NCBI GenBank assembly: GCA_004028765.1
Contig: SAIX01000011.1
Location: 1-64,000 of the forward strand
Reading direction: 5' to 3'
Origin: Chitinophagaceae bacterium
GTDB lineage: Bacteria > Bacteroidota > Bacteroidia > Chitinophagales > Chitinophagaceae
DNA length: 64,000 nt
This document shows positions 1-7,967 of this stretch, one piece after another. The position numbers and the translations under genes were made by a program. The notes under the pieces were generated by a model. It saw nothing but the letters and a program-made list of their open reading frames with translations. It ran no database searches and was not told the origin of the DNA. Numbering within the stretch: position 1 is the stretch's first letter; every line of letters starts with the position of its first letter.

Positions 1-920
1 ATTATAACCGTTTTGTTGAAAAATATCCAGATATCCTGCAACTGGCAAAAGCAACAGACCAGGAAGTATTCAAATTATGGGAAGGATTGGGTTATTACAG
101 CCGCTGCAGGAACCTGCTGCACACGGCAAGAGAAATAGCCCGTGAAAGACGGGGACATTTCCCGGAAACCTACGAAGAGATACTGGCCTTAAAAGGCGTG
201 GGGCCTTACACGGCTGCGGCGATCGCATCGTTTGCATATGATCTTCCCTATGCGGTGCTGGATGGAAATGTTTTCAGGGTATTGTCGAGGTATTTTGGCA
301 TTGCCGCGGCAACCGATTCTACCGAAGGGAAAAAAATATTTTCTGCATTGGCGCAGGAAGTGCTTGCGGTTAAAAAACCAGGTACCTATAACCAGGCCAT
401 TATGGATTTCGGCGCAACCGTATGCACCCCGTTTGCACCCCGCTGCGGCCATTGCCCCTTGCAGAAAACCTGTACCGCATACGCCGAAGGAAAAGTAAAC
501 CAACTGCCTGTAAAAGAAAAAAACCTCAAACGCAAACACCGCTGGTTCAGTTATTTTGTTTTTGAATGTGGAGATAAAATATTGATACATGAGCGCACAG
601 AAAAAGATATCTGGCAAAATCTTTATGAGTTTTATCTCGTGGAAACTGATGAGCCCATCAGTTGGGATACGCTTTATGTGCGCGAATGGCTGTATGAACA
701 GATGGGCATCCGCAAAGCGGCCATTGTTTCCATTTCTGCACCACAGGTTCAGCAGCTTACACACCAACAGGTAAAGGGGCAATTTATACAGGTTCAACTG
801 GAAACCATACCAACAGTGCTCGCTGCTTACCAATGGGTGAGCCGCACGGATCTCAAAAAATTCCCTTTTCCCAAATTTATCACGGCTTACCTGCAATCCC
901 AGGTTGGAACGGGTGGATAA
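1..920 (+). CDS. mutY: A/G-specific adenine DNA glycosylase MutY (5' end outside window)
   Basis: MutY removes adenine mispaired with 8-oxoguanine in base-excision repair. The reading frame is already open at position 3, so the start codon and the first part of the protein lie upstream of the window. Visible are the helix-hairpin-helix region (LKGVGPYTAAAIASF), the catalytic-loop segment VLDGNVFRVLSR with the conserved Asp, and the 4Fe-4S motif C-X6-C-X2-C-X5-C (CTPFAPRCGHCPLQKTC). A C-terminal NUDIX-like domain of about 120 residues follows, the part that recognises 8-oxoG in this family. It is followed by ssb, gldE and gldD, an order common in Bacteroidota. The identification is secure; only the 5' end is missing. 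Confidence 0.96.
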   Translation, partial: YNRFVEKYPDILQLAKATDQEVFKLWEGLGYYSRCRNLLHTAREIARERRGHFPETYEEILALKGVGPYTAAAIASFAYDLPYAVLDGNVFRVLSRYFGIAAATDSTEGKKIFSALAQEVLAVKKPGTYNQAIMDFGATVCTPFAPRCGHCPLQKTCTAYAEGKVNQLPVKEKNLKRKHRWFSYFVFECGDKILIHERTEKDIWQNLYEFYLVETDEPISWDTLYVREWLYEQMGIRKAAIVSISAPQVQQLTHQQVKGQFIQVQLETIPTVLAAYQWVSRTDLKKFPFPKFITAYLQSQVGTGG

Positions 921-1011
921 TGTTTTGGTATTTGATGCAGGGCTTTTCTTGTTGCTTAAAAAAAGTTATTTTTAAAAGAGAATACCCTGCGACGAACCTA
1001 AAACATACCCT

Positions 1012-1440
1012 ATGAGAGGAGTTAACAGAGTAATGCTGATCGGGAACCTGGGTAAGGACCCCGATGTACAGCACCTGGAAGGGAATATCGGCGTGGCGAA
1101 ATTTCCGCTGGCAACCACGGAAACCTACAAAGACAGATCAGGTAAACTGGTTTCGCAAACGGAATGGCATACCGTTGTTTTGTGGCGGGGCCTCGCTGAA
1201 CTGGCGCAGAAATACCTGCACAAAGGGAGCCTGATATATGTGGAAGGAAGGTTACGCACCCGTACCTGGGAAGACAAAGAGGGAAATAAAAAATTTGCGA
1301 CAGAAGTGGTGGGTGATAACCTGATCATGCTCGACAAACGGGGGGATGGACATGCAGGCCATAGCGGAACGGATATAGAGGGATACCATGGAGACGACCT
1401 GCCACCGATGACCGACCCCGGAGAAAATTTACCTTTCTGA
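1012..1440 (+). CDS. ssb: Single-stranded DNA-binding protein
   Basis: The 142-residue protein binds single-stranded DNA during replication and repair. The OB-fold begins at once (MRGVNRVMLIGNLGKDPDV) and runs to about residue 110, with the typical EWHTVVLWRGLAELA and GSLIYVEGRLRTRTW segments. A short linker leads to the acidic C-terminal tip ending PGENLPF, the hydrophobic-ended peptide that recruits partner proteins; it is a little less acidic than the DDLPF form usual in the phylum. The start is set by the ATG directly before the OB-fold. The gap from mutY is about 90 bp and from gldE about 80 bp, so both could have their own promoters. Confidence 0.96.
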   Translation: MRGVNRVMLIGNLGKDPDVQHLEGNIGVAKFPLATTETYKDRSGKLVSQTEWHTVVLWRGLAELAQKYLHKGSLIYVEGRLRTRTWEDKEGNKKFATEVVGDNLIMLDKRGDGHAGHSGTDIEGYHGDDLPPMTDPGENLPF

Positions 1441-1476
1441 TATTGAAACATAGTTTACCCATACGGCTTCACCTGC

Positions 1477-1484
1477 TACATTTG
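1477..1484 (+). promoter_or_regulatory. Bacteroidota-type -7 box upstream of gldE
   Basis: TACATTTG matches the TAnnTTTG -7 consensus of Bacteroidota exactly and lies about 40 bp before the gldE start. No convincing -33 element was seen at the usual distance. Assignment is by motif only. Confidence 0.45.
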
Positions 1485-1522
1485 CAGGACTGAACGCTGA
1501 TTGTTCACTTAAAACACCAACT

Positions 1523-2863
1523 TTGGACCACCACCCGGCGCTGTTTTCTTTTTTTCATCCTGTATTACTGTCGGCACTGGAAGCGCAGGGTACTACGGTA
1601 TTGGTGATGGTGTTGTTTTTCCTGCTGTTTCTTTCCTTTGTATTATCCGGTGCGGAAGTGGCTTTTTTCTCGCTTACTTATAAAGACATTAATAACCTGA
1701 AATCGAAACAGCAGCCTCCTTATAAGCGGATTGTTGACCTGCTGGAAGAACCGAAAATATTACTGGCATCGCTGCTGATCGCCAACAGTTTCATCAATAT
1801 CTCCATCATCATCATTTCGAACCTGCTGATCGATGATATGTTCAATTTTGAAAAGTTTGATGCGGTATGGATCGAGTTCCTGATAAAAGTGGTGGCAGTA
1901 TCCTTTTTACTTGTATTATTTGGTGAAGTGATGCCGAAAGTGCTGGCTACACAAAACAATATCCGATTCGCAAAAGATTTTGGTGGCATTGTACAGGCTG
2001 TTTCCTATACCTGTGCCGGACTAAGCAAAAGACTGGTGAAATATTCCGATATCATTGAGCGAAAACTCGCAAACCGGCAAGGCGGGGCATATAGTCTTGA
2101 AGAACTCGATCATGCCATCGACCTCACCACGCAGAATACCGCATCTGAAAATGAAAAAAATATCCTGAAGGGGATCATCAAATTTGGGAATATCACCGTT
2201 AAACAGATCATGAAAACAAGGGTGGATGTGCATGGGGTGGACGAATCTTTACGGTTTGACGAACTGCTTGCAACGGCCCGCGATCTGAATTACAGCCGCT
2301 TGCCGGTTTACCGGGAAGATCTCGATAATGTGGTAGGTATGATACATACCAAAGACCTGATCCCTTACCTGAATGAAGCAGGAAATTACGACTGGCACCT
2401 GCTGATGCGGCCCCCTTATTTTGTGCATGAACAGAAATTTATCGAAGACCTTTTAAAGGAGTTTCAACTGAAGCGGATCCACTTTGCAGTGGTGGTGGAT
2501 GAATTTGGCGGAACAAGCGGAATTGTTACACTGGAAGACATATTGGAAGAGGTGATTGGCGAGATCAAAGATGAATTTGATGAAGAAGAATCAGGTTATA
2601 AAAAACTGGATGAAAACAATTACCTATTTGAGGGCCGTACCATGATCAATGATGTTTGCAAGATCATGGACCTGCAGGCCGATACATTCGACGGTGTGAA
2701 AGGAGAAAGTGATTCGCTTGCGGGGCTGGTACTGGAACTGGCCGGGGAAATACCACAGCCCGGAAAAGTGCTGGTATCCGGTGATTTTGAATTTACCGTT
2801 CTGGAAGTGGAAAAAAACAGGATACAAAAGGTGAAAGTAAGTATTAAACCGCAGCAGGTATGA
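1523..2863 (+). CDS. gldE: Gliding motility-associated protein GldE (CNNM/CorC-type membrane protein)
   Basis: This 446-residue inner-membrane protein belongs to the CNNM/HlyC-CorC family; in Bacteroidota the ssb-gldE-gldD order identifies it as GldE, linked to gliding and type IX secretion. Four hydrophobic segments lie in the first 150 or so residues (around VLVMVLFFLLFLSFVLSGAE and LIKVVAVSFLLVLFGEVMPK). A CBS pair follows (about residues 205-335), then a C-terminal CorC/HlyC domain (about 355-440). The start taken is a TTG at 1523; no in-frame ATG was seen between it and ssb. Its stop overlaps the gldD start by 4 bp (ATGA), so the two are co-translated. Confidence 0.9.
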   Translation: MDHHPALFSFFHPVLLSALEAQGTTVLVMVLFFLLFLSFVLSGAEVAFFSLTYKDINNLKSKQQPPYKRIVDLLEEPKILLASLLIANSFINISIIIISNLLIDDMFNFEKFDAVWIEFLIKVVAVSFLLVLFGEVMPKVLATQNNIRFAKDFGGIVQAVSYTCAGLSKRLVKYSDIIERKLANRQGGAYSLEELDHAIDLTTQNTASENEKNILKGIIKFGNITVKQIMKTRVDVHGVDESLRFDELLATARDLNYSRLPVYREDLDNVVGMIHTKDLIPYLNEAGNYDWHLLMRPPYFVHEQKFIEDLLKEFQLKRIHFAVVVDEFGGTSGIVTLEDILEEVIGEIKDEFDEEESGYKKLDENNYLFEGRTMINDVCKIMDLQADTFDGVKGESDSLAGLVLELAGEIPQPGKVLVSGDFEFTVLEVEKNRIQKVKVSIKPQQV

Positions 2864-3546
2864 TGAGAAAATTGCTGGATCATGTGAGAAAGTTTATGGT
2901 TCATGGTTCATGGTTCATGGTTCATGGGAAAAAAGGTGTAAGGTATGGGATAAGAACGGCAGCGATCGCAGTTTGTATAATGGCGGGCTGGTTTCAACTT
3001 AGTTCCTGCAACAGTTCGTATACCCCCAAACCAACGGGGTATTACCGGATCAGTTTCCCTGAAAAACAGTACCGTTTATTTGATCAGCCTGGCTATCCGT
3101 ACAGTTTTGAATACCCGGTGTATGCAAACGTGGTGAAGGATAGTACTTTCTTTGGCAACACCACTGAAAACCCCTGGTGGATCAATGTGGATTTTCCGCA
3201 GTTCAACGGCCGGATATATGTGAGCTATAAAGAGATCGGGAAGAATAAATTTGATACGCTCATCAAACACTCATTTGAATTAACGGGCAAGCATAGTTCC
3301 AAAGCTTATTCGATAGAAGATACATTGATTGCAACCCCGAACGGCGTGCATGGCGTGTTTTTTACAGTGGGCGGAGATGTAGCAACGGCCAACCAGTTTT
3401 TTTTAACGGATACCACCCGGCATTTTTTGCGCGGGGCTTTGTATTTTGATGCAACACCGAATGAAGACTCACTGGGTGTGGTGAACCGGTTTTTACTGGA
3501 CGATATGAAGCACCTCATCAATACTTTCCGGTGGAGAAAGGGATGA
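2860..3546 (+). CDS. gldD: Gliding motility lipoprotein GldD
   Basis: GldD is a lipoprotein needed for gliding and for stability of the type IX secretion motor in Flavobacterium. The frame encodes 228 residues. The lipobox LSSC places the acylated Cys at residue 50, unusually deep if translation starts at 2860. The extra N-terminal residues are read from a 7-bp tandem repeat (2893-2927) that supplies further in-frame ATGs at 2896 and 2917; starting at 2917 would give a normal signal peptide of about 30 residues. The mature part carries the GldD pattern TGYYRISFPEK and a C-terminal FRWRKG. The start is uncertain; the family call rests on sequence and on the gldE neighbour. Confidence 0.9.
   Translation: MMRKLLDHVRKFMVHGSWFMVHGKKGVRYGIRTAAIAVCIMAGWFQLSSCNSSYTPKPTGYYRISFPEKQYRLFDQPGYPYSFEYPVYANVVKDSTFFGNTTENPWWINVDFPQFNGRIYVSYKEIGKNKFDTLIKHSFELTGKHSSKAYSIEDTLIATPNGVHGVFFTVGGDVATANQFFLTDTTRHFLRGALYFDATPNEDSLGVVNRFLLDDMKHLINTFRWRKG
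2893..2927. repeat. 7-bp tandem repeat TTCATGG in the gldD start region
   Basis: Four perfect head-to-tail TTCATGG units (2900-2927) are preceded by one imperfect unit, TTTATGG. Each unit contains an ATG, and because 7 is not a multiple of 3 the ATGs fall in successive reading frames; those at 2896 and 2917 are in frame with gldD. Confidence 0.95.
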
Positions 3547-3594
3547 GCCTGTTATGGATATTGATTTTACCTTTACTGAGATTAAAATTACGGG

Positions 3595-4191
3595 ATGATA
3601 CTAATTGACAATAAGCTGATCAGCGATGAAGTGATCGAGGAACAGTTTGTGTGCGACCTTGCAAAATGCAAAGGCGGCTGTTGCGAAGACGGGGATGCCG
3701 GCGCACCAATGGAAAAATGGGAGCTTGAAAAACTGAAAACACACTATAAGGAGATAGAGCCTTATATGACCGATGAAGGGATTGCAGAAGTAAAACGACA
3801 GGGTAAATATGTATATGATAAAGAATTTGGCTGGGTAACGCCTACCATCAACGGAGGTATTTGTGTATATGGGTACCGTGATGAAAAAGGAGTGATCAAA
3901 TGCGGGATTGAGCAGGCGTATAATGATGGGAAGCTTGACTGGAAAAAACCATTGAGCTGTCATTTGTTTCCGGTAAAAACACAGAAGAGCAAACGCGACC
4001 CGGATATCGAATATGTGAATTATGAACCGAGGGAAGACCTTTGCAAAGCTGCCTGCAGTTTGGGAAAAAAACTGAAAGTGCCGGTATATGTTTTCCTGAA
4101 AGAATCACTGATCAGAAAATACGGGGAAGAGTTTTATGCAGCACTGGAAGCAACAGCACAGCACATAAAACACGATGGTCAGGGAAAATGA
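3595..4191 (+). CDS. DUF3109 family protein
   Basis: A 198-residue soluble protein of the DUF3109 family, whose function is not established. The N-terminal Cys cluster (CDLAKCKGGCCEDGDAGAPM) resembles the CxxxCxxCC iron/zinc-binding pattern of the YkgJ group, and further cysteines follow in CVYGYRDEKGVIKCGIEQ, LSCHLFPV and LCKAACSLGKK, so metal or Fe-S binding is likely. The start ATG gives the usual family N-terminus (MILIDNKLISDEV). It lies about 50 bp after gldD and about 100 bp before lutB on the same strand, so it may share their transcript. Confidence 0.85.
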   Translation: MILIDNKLISDEVIEEQFVCDLAKCKGGCCEDGDAGAPMEKWELEKLKTHYKEIEPYMTDEGIAEVKRQGKYVYDKEFGWVTPTINGGICVYGYRDEKGVIKCGIEQAYNDGKLDWKKPLSCHLFPVKTQKSKRDPDIEYVNYEPREDLCKAACSLGKKLKVPVYVFLKESLIRKYGEEFYAALEATAQHIKHDGQGK

Positions 4192-4288
4192 AAATTTATT
4201 TTGAAACTGCTGATGTATGCACCGCAGTATAAGTGTGCGACGCAACGAAGCAGAAGAAAGTGATACAGCTGATACCAAAAATAAAGAC

Positions 4289-5668
4289 ATGAAAGATACT
4301 GCAGCATCCTTTATTGCCAAGAGCACGATCAAAGCAGCCGATCTTGATCACAGGCGAAAGATCAATTTCAATATCGGTAAATACAATGCGGTTGTGCCGC
4401 AGGGCAAACAACAGTTTGGCGGTAATGTGATGCTGGCCCGCGAACGTGCGAAGAACCGCAAATGGGATGCGATTGAACACCTTGACCGTTACCTGCTGGA
4501 ATTTGAAAAGAAGATCAGTGCGCGTGGCGCCAAAGTGATATGGGCCGAAAATGCAGACCAGGCATTGGATGAGATCGGTAAGATCTGTAAAGAGAAAAAC
4601 TGTAAAACACTGGTGAAGAGCAAGAGCATGGTTACAGAGGAGATTCACCTGAACCATTATCTGGAAACAATGGGTATTGAAAGTGTGGAAACCGATTTAG
4701 GAGAATACATACAGCAACTGGATGAAGAACCACCCTATCATATTGTTACACCGGCAATGCATAAAAGCAAGGAAGATGTGGCGCGGCTTTTTGCAGATAA
4801 ACTGGGAACGCCTGCGGGCTTAACACCGGAAGAACTGACCCTCGTAGCAAGAAAAATACTCCGCGAAAAATATGTACAGGCCGAAGTAGGTGTAACCGGC
4901 GCCAATTTTATTGTGGCAGATGTAGGTGGTATCGCAGTTACTGAAAATGAAGGAAATGCACGCCTGAGTTGTGCCTGGCCCAAAACACATATTGTAGTGG
5001 TGGGTATTGAAAAAGTGATCCCATCGATACATGACCTGCCCTTGTTCTGGCCACTGCTTGCCACCTATGGTACGGGTCAGAGAATCACTTCATACAATAC
5101 ATTGGTAACGGGCCCGCGGCAGGCGAATGAAACCGATGGCCCCGGGGAAATGTATGTGGTATTACTGGATAATGGGCGTACCAATTTATTAATGAACCCT
5201 ACCACGCGTGAGGCATTGTATTGTATCCGTTGCGGTGCCTGTTTAAATGCCTGCCCTGTATACAAAAATATCGGTGGCCATTCATATGAAACCACCTACA
5301 GCGGACCGATCGGAAAAGTGATCACTCCGCATCTTCGCGGGATGGATGATTACAAACATTTGAGCTACGCATCTTCCTTGTGTGGCAATTGCACAGAGGT
5401 TTGTCCGGTGAGGATCAATTTGCACGAGCTGTTACTCGAAAACCGCCATGAAGCGGTGGCAGAAGGTTCGAGCTCATTGGCAGAAAGACTTGCCTGGAAG
5501 ATGTGGAAAACCGCAAGCATGAACCGTTCCATGATGAATATGGGAAATGGCAGAATGAAGAACTGGGTGGTGAACAAAGTTTTCAAAGGCTGGACGGCAC
5601 ACAGGGCCGACCTTGATTTCAGTGAAAAAACTTTTAGCGAAATGTGGAAGGGCGGGAAAAGGAATTGA
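4289..5668 (+). CDS. lutB: LutB-type lactate utilization iron-sulfur protein
   Basis: LutB is the Fe-S subunit of the LutABC L-lactate oxidase complex, which feeds electrons from lactate to the quinone pool. The protein shows the LUD domain (KSKSMVTEEIHLNHYLE, GVTGANFIVADVGGIAVTENEGN), then two ferredoxin-type 4Fe-4S motifs, CIRCGACLNACPVYKNIGGH and CGNCTEVCPVRINLHELLLE, matching Bacillus LutB closely. The start is placed at the ATG at 4289 (MKDTAASF); an in-frame ATG at 4217 would add 24 residues that do not look like the family. LutA and LutC are not adjacent: the next gene is a deacetylase-like protein. Confidence 0.9.
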   Translation: MKDTAASFIAKSTIKAADLDHRRKINFNIGKYNAVVPQGKQQFGGNVMLARERAKNRKWDAIEHLDRYLLEFEKKISARGAKVIWAENADQALDEIGKICKEKNCKTLVKSKSMVTEEIHLNHYLETMGIESVETDLGEYIQQLDEEPPYHIVTPAMHKSKEDVARLFADKLGTPAGLTPEELTLVARKILREKYVQAEVGVTGANFIVADVGGIAVTENEGNARLSCAWPKTHIVVVGIEKVIPSIHDLPLFWPLLATYGTGQRITSYNTLVTGPRQANETDGPGEMYVVLLDNGRTNLLMNPTTREALYCIRCGACLNACPVYKNIGGHSYETTYSGPIGKVITPHLRGMDDYKHLSYASSLCGNCTEVCPVRINLHELLLENRHEAVAEGSSSLAERLAWKMWKTASMNRSMMNMGNGRMKNWVVNKVFKGWTAHRADLDFSEKTFSEMWKGGKRN

Positions 5669-5694
5669 ATTATCTAAAGCGTTAATCAAAAAAA

Positions 5695-7011
5695 ATGGGG
5701 GCACCGCATAAATGGATATTATATGCTCCCGTTGCGGGTAACCGGCTTCGTTATATTGCGGAAACTCTTTTTTCTTCGATAGAGATTGTAAGCGATCCGC
5801 TGTTATTTGTTAAAGCGGAAGGAAATAAGATCAATTATTCTCCTGAGAAATTCGACGGGGTATTCCGTGTGAACCCCCACGGGCTTTTATCTGGAAAAGA
5901 GATAAAGCCTTTGCATATTGAATGCTTTGATGCAGATGGGCTCCCTGTTTTTTTTGAAACGGAGGGTGATTTTTGTTTTGATATTTTTTCCGCCTCTTTT
6001 TACCTCTTGTCCCGTTACGAGGAATACCTGCCCTATGAGCCAGATGCATACGGAAGGTACCCGCATACAGCATCGCTGGCATACCGGGAAGGTTTTTTAC
6101 AAAAACCATTGGTGCATTACTGGCTGGGAAAACTGGAAAAAGAACTGAACCGGTTTTACAGAACAGGCAATAATGAAAGGCTGAAGGTTGCCGGTTCTGG
6201 CTTCCAGTTTATTCCAACCTATGATGTGGATGAAGCCTGGAGTTACCTGCATAAACCGCTCTGGAAAAATGTGCTTGGATTTTACCGCGACCTGTTACAG
6301 GGAAAAATGGATGCTGTGGTTGAGCGGGGCAATGTGTACAGCGGCAGAAAAAAAGATCCTTATGATACTTTTGAGTGGCTTGACGGGTTGCATGAAAAAT
6401 ACCAGCTAAAACCGCTTTATTTTTTATTGACGATCCTGAAACGCGGAACATACGACAAGAACTGCAAAGCACCTCAAAAACCCATCCGGGAATTATACAA
6501 ACGGCTTTCCGAAAAATATGATGTTGGCCTGCACCCGAGTTGGCAAAGCGGAACAGATGAATGGTTATTACAAAAAGAAAAACAGGAAGCGGAAATGATC
6601 ACGGGCAAACCAATCACACATTCGCGCAACCATTATTTGCGATTTACCATTCCTGCCACTTACCGCAGGTTACTGGAAGCGGGGTTTACCGATGAGTATT
6701 CGATGGGATATGGTGCAGTAAATGGTTTCAGGGCTTCGTATGCAAAACCATTTTACTGGTACGACCTGGAAAAAGAAGAGATCACATCCCTGCTGATACA
6801 TCCTTTTTGTTTTATGGAAGCGGTTTCTTTCTTCAGCCAGGGATACAGTGCGGAAGAAGCAGGTAGGGAATTGCAGTATTATTATGATGTGGTGAAAGAG
6901 GCAGGCGGTGAATTCATTACCCTGTTCCATAATCATTTTCTGACAGAGCAGGCACAATGGATCGCATGGAGGGAAATGTATGAAACTTTTCTTGCAAAAA
7001 ATTTCGGTTAA
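5695..7011 (+). CDS. DUF7033/polysaccharide deacetylase-like protein
   Basis: This 438-residue protein has the two-part layout of a Bacteroidota family annotated as polysaccharide deacetylase: an N-terminal domain (about 1-125) and a NodB-like barrel from about residue 165. The barrel opens with FIPTYDVDEAWSY, where the Asp pair would be the metal and catalytic acids. VGLHPSWQS gives a candidate metal-binding His and SRNHYLRF a second His further on. LFHNHFLTE sits near the C-terminus. There is no signal peptide. Substrate is unknown; envelope polysaccharide modification is inferred from the fold only. It follows lutB by 26 bp, so co-transcription is likely. Confidence 0.7.
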   Translation: MGAPHKWILYAPVAGNRLRYIAETLFSSIEIVSDPLLFVKAEGNKINYSPEKFDGVFRVNPHGLLSGKEIKPLHIECFDADGLPVFFETEGDFCFDIFSASFYLLSRYEEYLPYEPDAYGRYPHTASLAYREGFLQKPLVHYWLGKLEKELNRFYRTGNNERLKVAGSGFQFIPTYDVDEAWSYLHKPLWKNVLGFYRDLLQGKMDAVVERGNVYSGRKKDPYDTFEWLDGLHEKYQLKPLYFLLTILKRGTYDKNCKAPQKPIRELYKRLSEKYDVGLHPSWQSGTDEWLLQKEKQEAEMITGKPITHSRNHYLRFTIPATYRRLLEAGFTDEYSMGYGAVNGFRASYAKPFYWYDLEKEEITSLLIHPFCFMEAVSFFSQGYSAEEAGRELQYYYDVVKEAGGEFITLFHNHFLTEQAQWIAWREMYETFLAKNFG

Positions 7012-7014
7012 TAC

Positions 7015-7941
7015 TTACATCGCATCGGCATCTGAAGCCTGTGCAAGAATCTCTCTCTGTTTGCGTAAACTCTGGTTAACGAGGAATACACCAATCAATG
7101 TGATCACAGAACCTGCAATTATTGTAATTGTGATTTTTTCGCTCATGATCAGTGACCCCACAAAAATGGCCACGATGGGATTGATATAAGCATACAATGC
7201 AGCGATGGCCGGCTCTAAATGTTTCATTGTATAAATGAACGCTGCGAAAGTAAGGAGGTTACTCATGATCACGAGATAAGCAATGGCGCCCCATGTTTGA
7301 GCAGGAACAGCCGATAAGGGTATGGCATTCCCTGAAACAGCCAGCATGCTCATCAAAATAAAAGAGCTGATAAACATTTGCCAGCCGGTTGCATAGTAGG
7401 GGTTCATTTTGATCTTTGTTCTCGACAAAACAATCGTTCCGATACTCCAGCTCAGCATCGCGAGTATGGAAAGAAAGACGCCCCATCCAAAACCTTCCGC
7501 ATGGTTGTGAAACGCATTGTCATAAAATACCCAGGCAATGCCGCCGATGCCGAGGAACAATCCAGTAAAAGTGAGTAAGGTAATTTTTGTGTTGCGGTAA
7601 AATATCTTTTCGATGATCACCACACATAAAGGATACAACGCAGAGATCAATGCCCCCATTCCGCTGGGGATATATTTCAGTGCAACGGTTGCGATACCAT
7701 TCGCGGAAAGAAATAAAAGCACTGCCATCATCGTCAGCCATTTAAATTCTTTCCAGGTGGGCATTTTCTCACCTTTGGCGAAAAAAAATACAAGCAGTAA
7801 AACCCCGGCAATCAACTGCCGGATCGATGCCACTTCAAGCCCCGGTACTTTCTGCACACCGATCTTACTGGCGATCCAGCTGGTTCCCCAGATAATACTG
7901 GTAAGCGTTAAGGCGATATAGGCTTTTTGCCGTGTTGTCAT
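7015..7941 (-). CDS. EamA/DMT family transporter
   Basis: A 308-residue integral membrane protein of the drug/metabolite transporter superfamily. Two EamA repeats of about five hydrophobic helices each are visible: the first from residue 8 (AYIALTLTSIIWGTSWIASK, with the typical WGT after the first helix) to about 140, the second from about 155 to 295. The charged C-terminus is RKQREILAQASDADAM. The substrate cannot be inferred; members export amino acids, metabolites or drugs. It converges with the deacetylase-like gene (3 bp between stops) and lies 26 bp downstream of purH on the same strand, so read-through from purH is possible. Confidence 0.88.
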   Translation of the reverse strand: MTTRQKAYIALTLTSIIWGTSWIASKIGVQKVPGLEVASIRQLIAGVLLLVFFFAKGEKMPTWKEFKWLTMMAVLLFLSANGIATVALKYIPSGMGALISALYPLCVVIIEKIFYRNTKITLLTFTGLFLGIGGIAWVFYDNAFHNHAEGFGWGVFLSILAMLSWSIGTIVLSRTKIKMNPYYATGWQMFISSFILMSMLAVSGNAIPLSAVPAQTWGAIAYLVIMSNLLTFAAFIYTMKHLEPAIAALYAYINPIVAIFVGSLIMSEKITITIIAGSVITLIGVFLVNQSLRKQREILAQASDADAM

Positions 7942-7967
7942 TTACGCCCTTTCAAAAAAGGAATTTA

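Noticed and set aside
189..896. Long open frame on the minus strand opposite mutY (235 codons)
   Set aside because: It mirrors the mutY coding sequence; the translation shows no family features, and mutY motifs on the plus strand are unmistakable.
2893..2927. CRISPR-like repeat
   Set aside because: The units are 7 bp and directly adjacent without spacers; no cas genes are present. It is a simple tandem repeat.
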